From assembly GCA_027621335.1 (NCBI GenBank), contig JAQCAN010000118.1:1-7415 (forward strand): a DNA stretch of 7,415 nucleotides. Direction: 5' to 3'. The notes beneath the pieces were generated by a model that was given only the letters and a program-made list of their open reading frames with translations, was not told the DNA's origin and made no database searches. The position numbers and the translations under genes are program-made. Of the stretch, positions 1 through 6,600 are shown one piece after another. This DNA comes from Bacteroidota bacterium. Lineage in GTDB: Bacteria; Bacteroidota; Bacteroidia; Flavobacteriales_D; JABDKJ01. Position 1 is the first letter of the stretch. Every line of letters starts with the position of its first letter.

Positions 1-66
1 CCAATCAGCATCACCTAGATCATAGGTATCTAGATTATCACAGACAACTGCATCAGGAGCAGGACA
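1..66 (-). repeat. Concanavalin/LamG-like module, start of copy 2 (cut by window edge)
   Basis: Residues 725-746 (CPAPDAVVCDNLDTY, then LGDADW) repeat the first 22 residues of the preceding module with four substitutions, at a period of 194 residues (582 bases). Most differences at the DNA level are synonymous. The rest of the copy lies beyond the left edge. Confidence 0.8.
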
Positions 67-2238
67 CGGATCGATTGCACCCTCGCTATCCACCACCACG
101 TCATCAAGGTAGTAATTGTTCGTTCCATCGATACTGTAGAAATTGATACAACCAACTTGGGTTCCCGCATATGCTCCGCTATGTATCTCGACACCGTCCA
201 ATTCCACCACAACTGTAGAGTTGTCAAGGTCAACGGTGTGGCTCATCTGGAACCAAGTGTCCTCAGGCCAAGTGAAAGCTGAAATGGATGCTTGGTTTTC
301 CTGGTAATCTCCAACTCCTCCTGTATCAAAGAAGATGTCGAAGTTCCACTGTCCTGTAGCCTCGGTGTTCTGCATATTGTAGTATCCATTGGCTCCAGCA
401 GGGATGTACATCATGAAATCCACTGTCCATACACCTGTGGTCTGGTTCCCGAGCAACAACAGCTGGTCTTCTGCACCACCAGGTCCAACATTCAAGCTCT
501 GTCCATTGGAGAATGCTTGGTCATCAACGATGTTACTCACTACTGTACCACCTGGCCATGGTGCCCAGTGTGCAGCAGTGATCCAGTCAGCGTCACCTAG
601 TTCGTAAGAATCGAAGTTGTCACAGATCACCGCATCTGGTGCTGGACAAGGAACCTCACCCGTGCTTCTTACATCAAGTTCGAACTCACCGTCAGTACCC
701 TGCCATCCATCGACCTGAATCCAATATGTGTCTCCAGGGGTAAGACTTGATACTTCAATCAAGGTCATGTAATTCGAAGCAGAGATATCATCGCCACATC
801 CAACTTCGGTCAAAGAACCATTGCAGGTGCCATCAGAAGAACTGTAAACTCCTAGCTGAGTGTCATCATTCGCTCCTATGTCAATGGTCTCAATCTCCAC
901 CGACCCACTAGACGGTGCAGTAAAGAAATACCAGATATCGGCCTCTACAGCCGTATCTACCCAGCAATCAGGGAAAGGTCCATCCGCAGTCGCACCTGTA
1001 TTGTCAGCAGTAATGGGACCACCATCCACAGTCACTGAGAATGCAGAACATGCTTCATCGTTGGTTACTGGCTGCACGCTCAATTCGAATTCACCTTCAG
1101 TACCCTGCCATCCATCAATCTGGATCCAGTAAGTATCACCTGGGGTCAAGCCTGAGACTTCTGCGAATGACATGTAATCGGTTCCAGAGATATCATCACT
1201 ACAACCAACTTCTGTAAGTGTACCAGTACACGTGCCGTCTGAAGAGCTATAAACTGCCACTTGGGTGTCATCAGAACCACCTATATCAATGGTCTCAATT
1301 TCCACGATACCTGAAGCAGGAGCAGTGAAGAAGTACCAGATATCAGCCTCTACTTCAGCATCAATCCAGCAAGTCGCAAAGGGTCCATCAGGAGTGGCTC
1401 CAGTGTTGTCAGCGACAATAGTGTCACCTACCATCACTTCGACAGCATCACAAGCGGCATCGTTAGGAACGCCTCCGCCTCCACAAGCTTCACAGCTTTC
1501 GAAGCAAACTACTGGAAGAGTTTCATCTGCACTTACAGTAAGAACCCTATTTGTGAATCCGTCTGTTGTCAGAGTACAAGAACCACCTTCAGCGAGTGTC
1601 TCATAGTACTCAGTTCCTGAGGTCGCATCAACCGTGAACTTGTATTCGATAGTTGACTCATCCAATTCAATAGTCGTAGCGAACACCCCACTTCCAGGAG
1701 CTGTCTCCGTCATAGGATTACACAGACCACACCATCCATTGAAGTTTCCGTTTATCTGAACGGAAGACCAAGGTCCTGTGTAAGCGTTCATATCCACTTG
1801 AAAAGTGACCATATAAGTAGGAAGTACAACGTCACAAGACGTACATGAACCATAACAGACCGTTTCAAGGACGACCGGATCAGGACCGACTATGAGGAAC
1901 CTGTTGGTAAAACCACCAGTAGTCACCGTGCATGACGAACCAGGGGTAAGGGACTCGTCTGCAGCCCAATTGTCCAGCATGAACTTGTATTCCAAGTTGC
2001 CCTGAGGTATATCCACAGTAGTTTCCCAGATGCCACTCCCAGGAGCAGTCTCAGTCAAGGGATTCGCATCGTTCCATCCATTGAAGCTTCCAGACACATA
2101 TGCGGTTGTGAACGAGCCCACATAATCATTCATGTCCACTGAAAAAGTGATATTAGTTGCGGAAAGACTTCCGCTGAGGCCCATCATTCCCATCAACAAG
2201 ATGGCAAGGGGCTTCCAAAGCGTAGTTTTTATATTCAT
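1..2238 (-). CDS. Large secreted multimodular protein with paired carbohydrate-binding-like modules (3' end cut by window edge)
   Basis: An uninterrupted frame of 746 codons runs from ATG at 2238 to the window edge with no stop, so the C-terminus is missing. Residues 1-27 form a signal peptide (basic start, hydrophobic Leu/Met core, cleavage probably after Ala27) with no lipobox. Then come two E-set/CBM48-like modules (about 29-135 and 142-252, each with a FNGW motif), two PPC-like beta-sandwich modules (259-390 and 393-525), one concanavalin-like module (531-724) and the first 22 residues of a second copy. Several cysteines recur at matching places in paired modules, suggesting disulfides in an exported protein. 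No catalytic motif is visible. Such architectures in Bacteroidota usually end in a type IX secretion sorting domain; that is inferred, since the end is outside the window. It starts 36 bases after the GH16 gene, with no Shine-Dalgarno sequence. A glycan-binding or adhesive role is plausible but unproven. Confidence 0.9.
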   Translation of the reverse strand, partial: MNIKTTLWKPLAILLMGMMGLSGSLSATNITFSVDMNDYVGSFTTAYVSGSFNGWNDANPLTETAPGSGIWETTVDIPQGNLEYKFMLDNWAADESLTPGSSCTVTTGGFTNRFLIVGPDPVVLETVCYGSCTSCDVVLPTYMVTFQVDMNAYTGPWSSVQINGNFNGWCGLCNPMTETAPGSGVFATTIELDESTIEYKFTVDATSGTEYYETLAEGGSCTLTTDGFTNRVLTVSADETLPVVCFESCEACGGGGVPNDAACDAVEVMVGDTIVADNTGATPDGPFATCWIDAEVEADIWYFFTAPASGIVEIETIDIGGSDDTQVAVYSSSDGTCTGTLTEVGCSDDISGTDYMSFAEVSGLTPGDTYWIQIDGWQGTEGEFELSVQPVTNDEACSAFSVTVDGGPITADNTGATADGPFPDCWVDTAVEADIWYFFTAPSSGSVEIETIDIGANDDTQLGVYSSSDGTCNGSLTEVGCGDDISASNYMTLIEVSSLTPGDTYWIQVDGWQGTDGEFELDVRSTGEVPCPAPDAVICDNFDSYELGDADWITAAHWAPWPGGTVVSNIVDDQAFSNGQSLNVGPGGAEDQLLLLGNQTTGVWTVDFMMYIPAGANGYYNMQNTEATGQWNFDIFFDTGGVGDYQENQASISAFTWPEDTWFQMSHTVDLDNSTVVVELDGVEIHSGAYAGTQVGCINFYSIDGTNNYYLDDVVVDSEGAIDPCPAPDAVVCDNLDTYDLGDADW
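67..648 (-). repeat. Concanavalin/LamG-like module, copy 1
   Basis: Residues 531-724. It starts with CPAPDAVICDNFDSY, continues through a beta-rich section with WTVDFMMYIPAG, TWFQMSHTVDLDN and VVVELDGVEI, and ends with NNYYLDDVVV. The order of strands and the closing LDDVVV resemble jelly-roll concanavalin-like domains of secreted Bacteroidota proteins. No GH16-type ExDxE motif is present, so a binding rather than catalytic role is likely. It is the first of at least two tandem copies. Confidence 0.65.
664..1062 (-). repeat. PPC-like beta-sandwich module, copy 2
   Basis: Residues 393-525, offset from copy 1 by 134 residues (402 bases). Most residues from ADIWYFFTAP onward are the same as in copy 1, and the four cysteines recur (Cys397, Cys425, Cys472, Cys481). 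Many codons differ at third positions, so the duplication is not very recent, but this pair is clearly closer than the CBM48-like pair. Confidence 0.8.
1069..1464 (-). repeat. PPC-like beta-sandwich module, copy 1
   Basis: Residues 259-390. Motifs in order are NDAAC, DNTGAT, DIWYFFTAP, VEIETIDIG, VYSSSDGTC, EVGCSDDIS, LTPGDTYWIQ and GEFEL. This order matches the pre-peptidase C-terminal (PPC)-like domains common in secreted Bacteroidota proteins. The cysteines are Cys263, Cys290, Cys337 and Cys346, the last two nine residues apart. The module begins after a glycine-rich hinge (four glycines, 253-256). Confidence 0.75.
1483..1815 (-). repeat. E-set/CBM48-like module, copy 2
   Basis: Residues 142-252. 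It repeats the elements of copy 1: TFQVDMN, NGNFNGW, TETAPGSG, IEYKF, DGFTNR and a closing CxxxCxxC (Cys245, Cys249, Cys252). It differs by an extra cysteine pair just after FNGW (Cys170 and Cys173), absent from copy 1. The copies differ widely in sequence between the shared motifs, so this is an old duplication. Confidence 0.75.
1834..2154 (-). repeat. E-set/CBM48-like module, copy 1
   Basis: Residues 29-135 of the large secreted protein. The module opens with TFSVDMN, carries SGSFNGW, then TETAPGSG, a LEYKF strand, and closes with GGFTNR and a cysteine cluster (Cys128, Cys132, Cys135) of pattern CxxxCxxC. The FNGW and EYKF pattern is typical of AMPK-glycogen-binding/CBM48-like Ig folds. Copy 2 follows directly and matches along its length. 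Confidence 0.75.
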
Positions 2239-2274
2239 GTTAGTTTAAGATTTGATTGAGCTAAAGATAAGGTC
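2239..2274 (-). other. Short spacer between the GH16 gene and the large secreted protein gene
   Basis: This 36-base gap is the only non-coding stretch in the window. It has no hairpin that could serve as a terminator and no Shine-Dalgarno sequence before the ATG at 2238. TATCTTTA at 2262-2269 (minus strand) resembles the Bacteroidota -7 element TAnnTTTG but lacks the final G, and no TTG sits about 20 bases upstream. The simplest reading is continuous transcription from the upstream genes. Confidence 0.3.
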
Positions 2275-3105
2275 TTAATCGGGATTATAGCTAAAGGCCC
2301 TGATGATAAGTTCTTGGCGGTCATCTCCAATAGCGCTATCATCCACCCAAGGAAGCCTCCAGAAGTTCAACCTTGCATTGGTGGTAAGGCCAGGAGCCGG
2401 TATCACAACAGGTTGAGAGGATAATCCATTCTCTTCTTTGACTCTTGCCGGATTGTCCAAGTCGAATTCCCAAGTGCTGATGAGGTTATCTTCCAACTCC
2501 TCCTCCCCTGCGTAGCTCCTCCAAGTGATGAGGGTGTCCGTCCAATGGAAGATATGTGTGCTCACACCGATCAAGGCCCATTCCGTATTCTCCGGATTTT
2601 CAACCCTTTCAGGGAAAAAAGTACTGAATGCAACTGGTTGCACCACATACTGAAGGGTATTCGTCTTATTGGTTTAACCCCATTTCGACAATTCCACATC
2701 CACCTCCGAATTCGCTTGTTCGAAGAAGGTGTCGTTATCCCAAGTGAAAAGACCTACCACGATGTTTTCAGGCATGTTGACAAAGTCTCCTTCTACAGTG
2801 AAGCTGTAGGTTCCATAGCCCATGTTCTCTTCACTCACCAGCTCAGTTGAATACCATGTATCGCCACGTTTGGTGATATGCAGGTGAACATACCCTGACT
2901 CGTCCACATAAATGTCACTTTCAGCATTGCTGAAAAAGTTAGGCCCCGGACCTTGAATCTGTTCACTGGATTTCACATTCCACTCATAGCCTGAGAAGAA
3001 GACTTTGTCACCAACTCGACCGGTCTCTGGTGGTTCAGATTGTTCACAGGAGGTGAATGTGAGGAGCAAAGTGATGGCAAGGAATAGAGTGAATAGTCTA
3101 GTCAT
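2275..3105 (-). pseudogene. GH16-type beta-glucanase lipoprotein interrupted by an in-frame TAA
   Basis: The frame from ATG at 3105 to TAA at 2275-2277 spans 276 codons with one internal TAA at codon 144. The first part (143 residues) has a lipoprotein signal with lipobox TFTSC (Cys20), an acidic stretch after it, a beta-sandwich section including NIVVGLFTWDND, and the GH16 catalytic motif EVDVE (Glu134, Asp136, Glu138) followed by LSKWG. After the stop the same frame continues TNKTNTLQYVVQP, THIFHW and ITWRSY, as expected for the second half of this family, and ends in IIRAFSYNPD. The family hydrolyses internal beta-1,3 or beta-1,4 glucan links. The start overlaps the GH3 gene by 8 bases. 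It may be a recent nonsense pseudogene, a sequencing or assembly error, or a gene read through the stop. The 3' part has no convincing start of its own. The family call is good; substrate is inferred. Confidence 0.8.
2674..2676 (-). other. In-frame premature TAA within the GH16 gene
   Basis: Minus-strand codons read TCG AAA TGG GGT TAA ACC AAT AAG. The stop is five codons after the last catalytic Glu of EVDVE. Both flanking coding segments are in the same frame, so no insertion or deletion is involved. One base change would give GAA, AAA or CAA (Glu, Lys, Gln), residues that fit a loop position there. Confidence 0.9.
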
Positions 3106-5377
3106 TCTTTAAGTATAATTCGGTTTTCATGCCTCCAACCTCCACTTCGAACCATCCTTCTTCAGCTATCCAAGTGAGGTCTTGGCCAACAAATTTCAAA
3201 TCGTCCGATGAGATAGTCAAAGACACTTCTTTAGCAGCCCCTTTTGGAATGGAAACACGGTCAAATGCCCTTAATTTCCTAACAGAAGGCGTTATGGAGG
3301 CCACTCTGTCATTGACAAAAAGCATGATGACTTCATCATGGTCATAGGTTTTGCTTTCATTTTTCACACTAATGGTCACGGTCAAATCTTGTCCGATCTC
3401 CAATGTATCAGTAGAGAGTTTAAGACCAGAATAGCTAACGGTCGAATAGCTCAGTCCATGTCCAAATGGGTACTGAGGGTCGTAGGCATTCTTACTGAAG
3501 TCATTATCGAATTGCTCAGTGTATTTATGATCATAGGTAATGAGGTCATTGACGTGTCTTGGATAGGTGATGGGCAACCTTCCACTTGGATTGACCTTAC
3601 CAGTGAGCACATCAGCAATGGCCAATCCTCCTTCATCTCCTGGGTTATATGCCATAACTATAGCATCCAACATGGGTTCAATGGAAGAGATAATCCTCGG
3701 TCTATTGAACAGTAGGACCGCGGTCATTGGCAAGTTCAAAGTTGAGAGCTCCTTTACCATTTCCAATTGAGCCATTTCCAGCGTTAAATCATCTATGTTT
3801 CCAGGAATCTCTGTTGCAGGCAACTCACCCAGACAAACAACTATCTGCGTGAATTCTGAAGCACGGGACTTGATGCTTTCCAAACCTTCTTCATCCAAGA
3901 CATCAAGACTGCATGACTCTATATGGACCACTTTGTCCAAGAGTCGATCTTGCATTGCCTCAACGACTGTATACTTGCTCTCATCATCGTATTTAGTCTC
4001 GGTTCCCTGCCAAGTCCTACTCCAAGCTCCGTTCAGTAAACTGAGGGAATTAGCACCGGGACCTGTCACTAAGATCTTTTCAGGCATGTCAGTTCTCAGA
4101 GGTAAGGTATTATTCTCATTTTTAAGCAAGGTGATAGCTTGACAAGCAGTAGCATAGTTCACGTCATCATGTGCTTTGGAGCCCACCAAGGAGTAGTCAT
4201 GGGTATCAAAATAGTAAGGGTCTTCAAAGAGACCTAGCCTCTGTTTCATCAACAATATCCGGTATACCGATTCATCCAATCGACTCTCAGGAACTTCACC
4301 TTCCTTGACCAATTCAATCAACAGATCTGTGAAGGAATAGTCATTAGGCGTCATGCTCATGTCAATGCCGGCCATTACGGCCATCTTGACGGCCTCTTTG
4401 AGTGTTGCCGCCACTTTATGATTATCCCTGAGCTTCATGATATCCTCCCAGTCTGTCACTGCAACTCCATCATAGCCCAATTCCTCTCTCAAGAGTTTGG
4501 TCAAAATATCATAATCGGCATGAACCGGAATGCCATTGAGTTCACCTGAATTGATCATCACGCTCAACGCGCCTTGGTCGATCGCGGCTTCGAAAGTGGG
4601 AAGGAAGTATTGCCTTAATTGTCTTTCATGCATATAAACAGGTGTTCTGTCTTTTCCAGAGAATGACCAACTGTAGCCCAAAAAGTGTTTCATACAGGCT
4701 GATACGCGTTCAGGGTCTGAAGCGTCTTCTCCCTGATAACCCTCTATGCAGGCATTTCCCATGGCCTTGGCCAAGGTCACATCCTCCCCATACGTTTCGA
4801 ACATACGGGACCAAAGGGGTTGTCTTCCCAAATCGAGGACCGGAGAGAAATTCCATGGCACCCCTGAAGCTCTCGTCTCGTATGCCGTGATCTCCGCGCA
4901 TCGCTTCACTTGTTGTGGATTCCAAGTGGCAGCTTGGGCCAATGGCTGAGGGAAGAGTGTACCTTCCATAATGTAATTGGCCCCATGAATGGCATCTATC
5001 CCATAGATGATGGGGATGCGTTGTCTGGTCTTGGTAGTGGCAACTTTTTGAATTTCCGTGATGATCTCTTGCCAATGCTCCAAGCTGTACGCATGACCTC
5101 CCACATTCAAAATGGATCCTGTGTGCTTATCGACCAATGCATGTCTTAGTTTCTCCATATCCAACTCATGTGGCTCCTTGAGGTTATAAACTTCACCAAC
5201 CGAGATGACATCGAGGTTCAATTGGGTCATCTGACCGACTTTTTCCTCAATGGTCATGTCGGCAATCAAAGCTTTGAGCTTGTCTTCACTCAAATCCTGG
5301 GGTTCAGGATTCTCAGGATTACAATTCATGAAGAGGAGGCCACCCAAACAGATGGCGAAGGCAGTAGTTCTTGTCAT
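3098..5377 (-). CDS. GH3 beta-glucosidase, probable lipoprotein
   Basis: A 759-residue family GH3 enzyme of normal length for the three-domain form. It removes glucose from the non-reducing ends of beta-gluco-oligosaccharides. The (beta/alpha)8 barrel spans about 30-380, with YGIDAIHG (125-132), KH at 230-231, MINSGELNG, and the nucleophile Asp309 in GVAVTDW. The alpha/beta sandwich domain (about 405-610) carries the likely acid/base Glu523 in ATEIPGNIDDLTL. A fibronectin-III-like domain (about 640-755) follows YPFGHGLSYS. The N-terminus is a hydrophobic signal ending in LFMNC; Cys19 would be lipidated, though Asn at -1 is not the usual lipobox residue. The ATG at 5377 overlaps the stop of the CBM9-like gene by 4 bases (ATGA), suggesting translational coupling. 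Key residues appear intact. Substrate (laminarin or mixed-linkage oligosaccharides) is inferred from the neighbouring GH16 gene. Confidence 0.95.
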   Translation of the reverse strand: MTRTTAFAICLGGLLFMNCNPENPEPQDLSEDKLKALIADMTIEEKVGQMTQLNLDVISVGEVYNLKEPHELDMEKLRHALVDKHTGSILNVGGHAYSLEHWQEIITEIQKVATTKTRQRIPIIYGIDAIHGANYIMEGTLFPQPLAQAATWNPQQVKRCAEITAYETRASGVPWNFSPVLDLGRQPLWSRMFETYGEDVTLAKAMGNACIEGYQGEDASDPERVSACMKHFLGYSWSFSGKDRTPVYMHERQLRQYFLPTFEAAIDQGALSVMINSGELNGIPVHADYDILTKLLREELGYDGVAVTDWEDIMKLRDNHKVAATLKEAVKMAVMAGIDMSMTPNDYSFTDLLIELVKEGEVPESRLDESVYRILLMKQRLGLFEDPYYFDTHDYSLVGSKAHDDVNYATACQAITLLKNENNTLPLRTDMPEKILVTGPGANSLSLLNGAWSRTWQGTETKYDDESKYTVVEAMQDRLLDKVVHIESCSLDVLDEEGLESIKSRASEFTQIVVCLGELPATEIPGNIDDLTLEMAQLEMVKELSTLNLPMTAVLLFNRPRIISSIEPMLDAIVMAYNPGDEGGLAIADVLTGKVNPSGRLPITYPRHVNDLITYDHKYTEQFDNDFSKNAYDPQYPFGHGLSYSTVSYSGLKLSTDTLEIGQDLTVTISVKNESKTYDHDEVIMLFVNDRVASITPSVRKLRAFDRVSIPKGAAKEVSLTISSDDLKFVGQDLTWIAEEGWFEVEVGGMKTELYLKND

Positions 5378-6600
5378 GGTCTTAGGTTGAATGGTATTAT
5401 GCGGGCTTCACCCCAGATAGATGGATTAGTATTGAACCCTTCGACATCAGGGTTATTCCAGCGGTATTGCACTTTTCTACCTTGACTGTCGCCTTGGTCC
5501 AGCGCGACTTCAAGTCCAAAGATTCCGCCAACTTCTAATGGCTTGGCCCCTATGGATGCCAATGGAATCCGAGCATTGAGAAAATAGCCCTGACTGTTCT
5601 TTTCAGTGGTGACTTCGGCCCCTTCAACCTTAGACTTGCTTCTCCAATCCCAAACTTCAGGTTCAGCTGTCGCTTTTATGCCAAAATGTTTGTCAGTAGT
5701 CATGAAGAATGACCTACCAAGAGGAGATCTGCTATTGGTCGAAAAGGCCACTTCAATGGCATCCCCATCCCAAATTCTATCTCCTGTATTTGAATTCTGA
5801 AGAGGGTCTTTGTCCTTGACCTCCGCAGCTATATATAAATAGGAAGTATCCATAGCTAGATATATCGCGTTCTCTTCCAACATCACGGTCGGACTCATAG
5901 CACTATGCCAATTTGCCTTCCAATCCGTCATTAGGCCATCGGCCTTCATCATGATGTCCGCTCTGCTCTTCAATGAGCCTTGATGTTCAATGATTCTCAC
6001 ATCATCAATGTAGATGTCACCACTTGCAGCAAACTCGATAAGCAGTTGCTTGATATTAGTCACATCGGCATCTTGCTCAGACCAATTGAAAGCAAGAATA
6101 GGGATAGTCACAGTGCTCCAATCGGAACCTATCTCCCCTTCTTCGATCATTTTTCCAGCGAAACCGACCCATGCTCCCATTCCACTGTAGTCTTCTAAAC
6201 CGAGGGCAATCGGTAATGTTTTCAAGACCTTTCCATCCGTTCTTACTTTGAATCTAAGGGCTGAACGATCATAGACCTGTCCCATGTTCTTTCCTGACCA
6301 AGCATCCCATCCAAATCCCATTCCTGTCCAGGGGCAGTCATCAGATCTATTCCATGTAATGTGGAGCGAACTCGTTCCGGAATAGGCTACATCATTGACC
6401 TTCTCCCATTGCACACAGCCCCCTTCCTTGGTGAACCAGACCTCATTGGAAAGATCATCGTTGTAGAGAGCCGTGGAATAGAAGTTCCCAATGTGATCTT
6501 CTCCAGAATCTACTCGAGATTCTTCAAAGAGTTCTAATGGAGCCACACATGAGGAGATTCCTATTGCCAAGATGGATGAAATGATGAAGATATGTCTCAT
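5374..6600 (-). CDS. Lipoprotein with jelly-roll-like and CBM9-like domains, probable glycan-binding protein
   Basis: A 408-residue protein with signal peptide and lipobox ISSC (Cys18), so probably anchored in the outer membrane. Residues about 40-205 look like a CIA30/CBM11-type galactose-binding jelly roll: a SSLHITW strand, MGAWVGF, DWSTVTIPI and a closing IYIDDVRI. Residues about 216-405 match the CBM9-like (DOMON-related) fold: ADGLMTDW, an AIYLAMDTSYLYIAAEV core, DRIWDGDAIEVAF (274-286) and a closing IWGEARI. No catalytic motif was seen. CBM9-like domains bind sugars, often reducing ends; binding of the locus's glycan is inferred. It overlaps both neighbours by 4 bases (ATGA), placing it between a probable surface binding protein and the GH3 enzyme in one operon. 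It could also present oligosaccharides to the GH3 enzyme. Confidence 0.85.
   Translation of the reverse strand: MRHIFIISSILAIGISSCVAPLELFEESRVDSGEDHIGNFYSTALYNDDLSNEVWFTKEGGCVQWEKVNDVAYSGTSSLHITWNRSDDCPWTGMGFGWDAWSGKNMGQVYDRSALRFKVRTDGKVLKTLPIALGLEDYSGMGAWVGFAGKMIEEGEIGSDWSTVTIPILAFNWSEQDADVTNIKQLLIEFAASGDIYIDDVRIIEHQGSLKSRADIMMKADGLMTDWKANWHSAMSPTVMLEENAIYLAMDTSYLYIAAEVKDKDPLQNSNTGDRIWDGDAIEVAFSTNSRSPLGRSFFMTTDKHFGIKATAEPEVWDWRSKSKVEGAEVTTEKNSQGYFLNARIPLASIGAKPLEVGGIFGLEVALDQGDSQGRKVQYRWNNPDVEGFNTNPSIWGEARIIPFNLRP

Noticed and set aside
292..1606. Plus-strand open frames across the large secreted protein gene
   Set aside because: They are antisense to a 746-codon frame with clear domain repeats, and two of them (starting near 860 and 1265) resemble each other only because the PPC-like coding repeats lie beneath them.
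2262..2269. A Bacteroidota-type promoter before the large secreted protein gene
   Set aside because: TATCTTTA lacks the final G of TAnnTTTG and there is no TTG at the expected upstream distance, so it is too weak to call as a promoter.
2275..2646. A separate small gene with a GTG start
   Set aside because: The GTG codes for Val in YVVQP, the frame is the same as that of the preceding GH16 half, and nine sense codons link it back to the internal TAA. It is the second half of the interrupted gene.
2647..2700. Programmed frameshift in the GH16 gene
   Set aside because: Both halves are in the same frame; only a stop codon separates them, and no slippery run is needed to join them.
4710..5075. 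A 121-codon minus-strand frame inside the GH3 gene
   Set aside because: It overlaps the catalytic barrel in another frame, has low-complexity His/Arg-rich content and no recognisable motif. It is a shadow of the GH3 gene.
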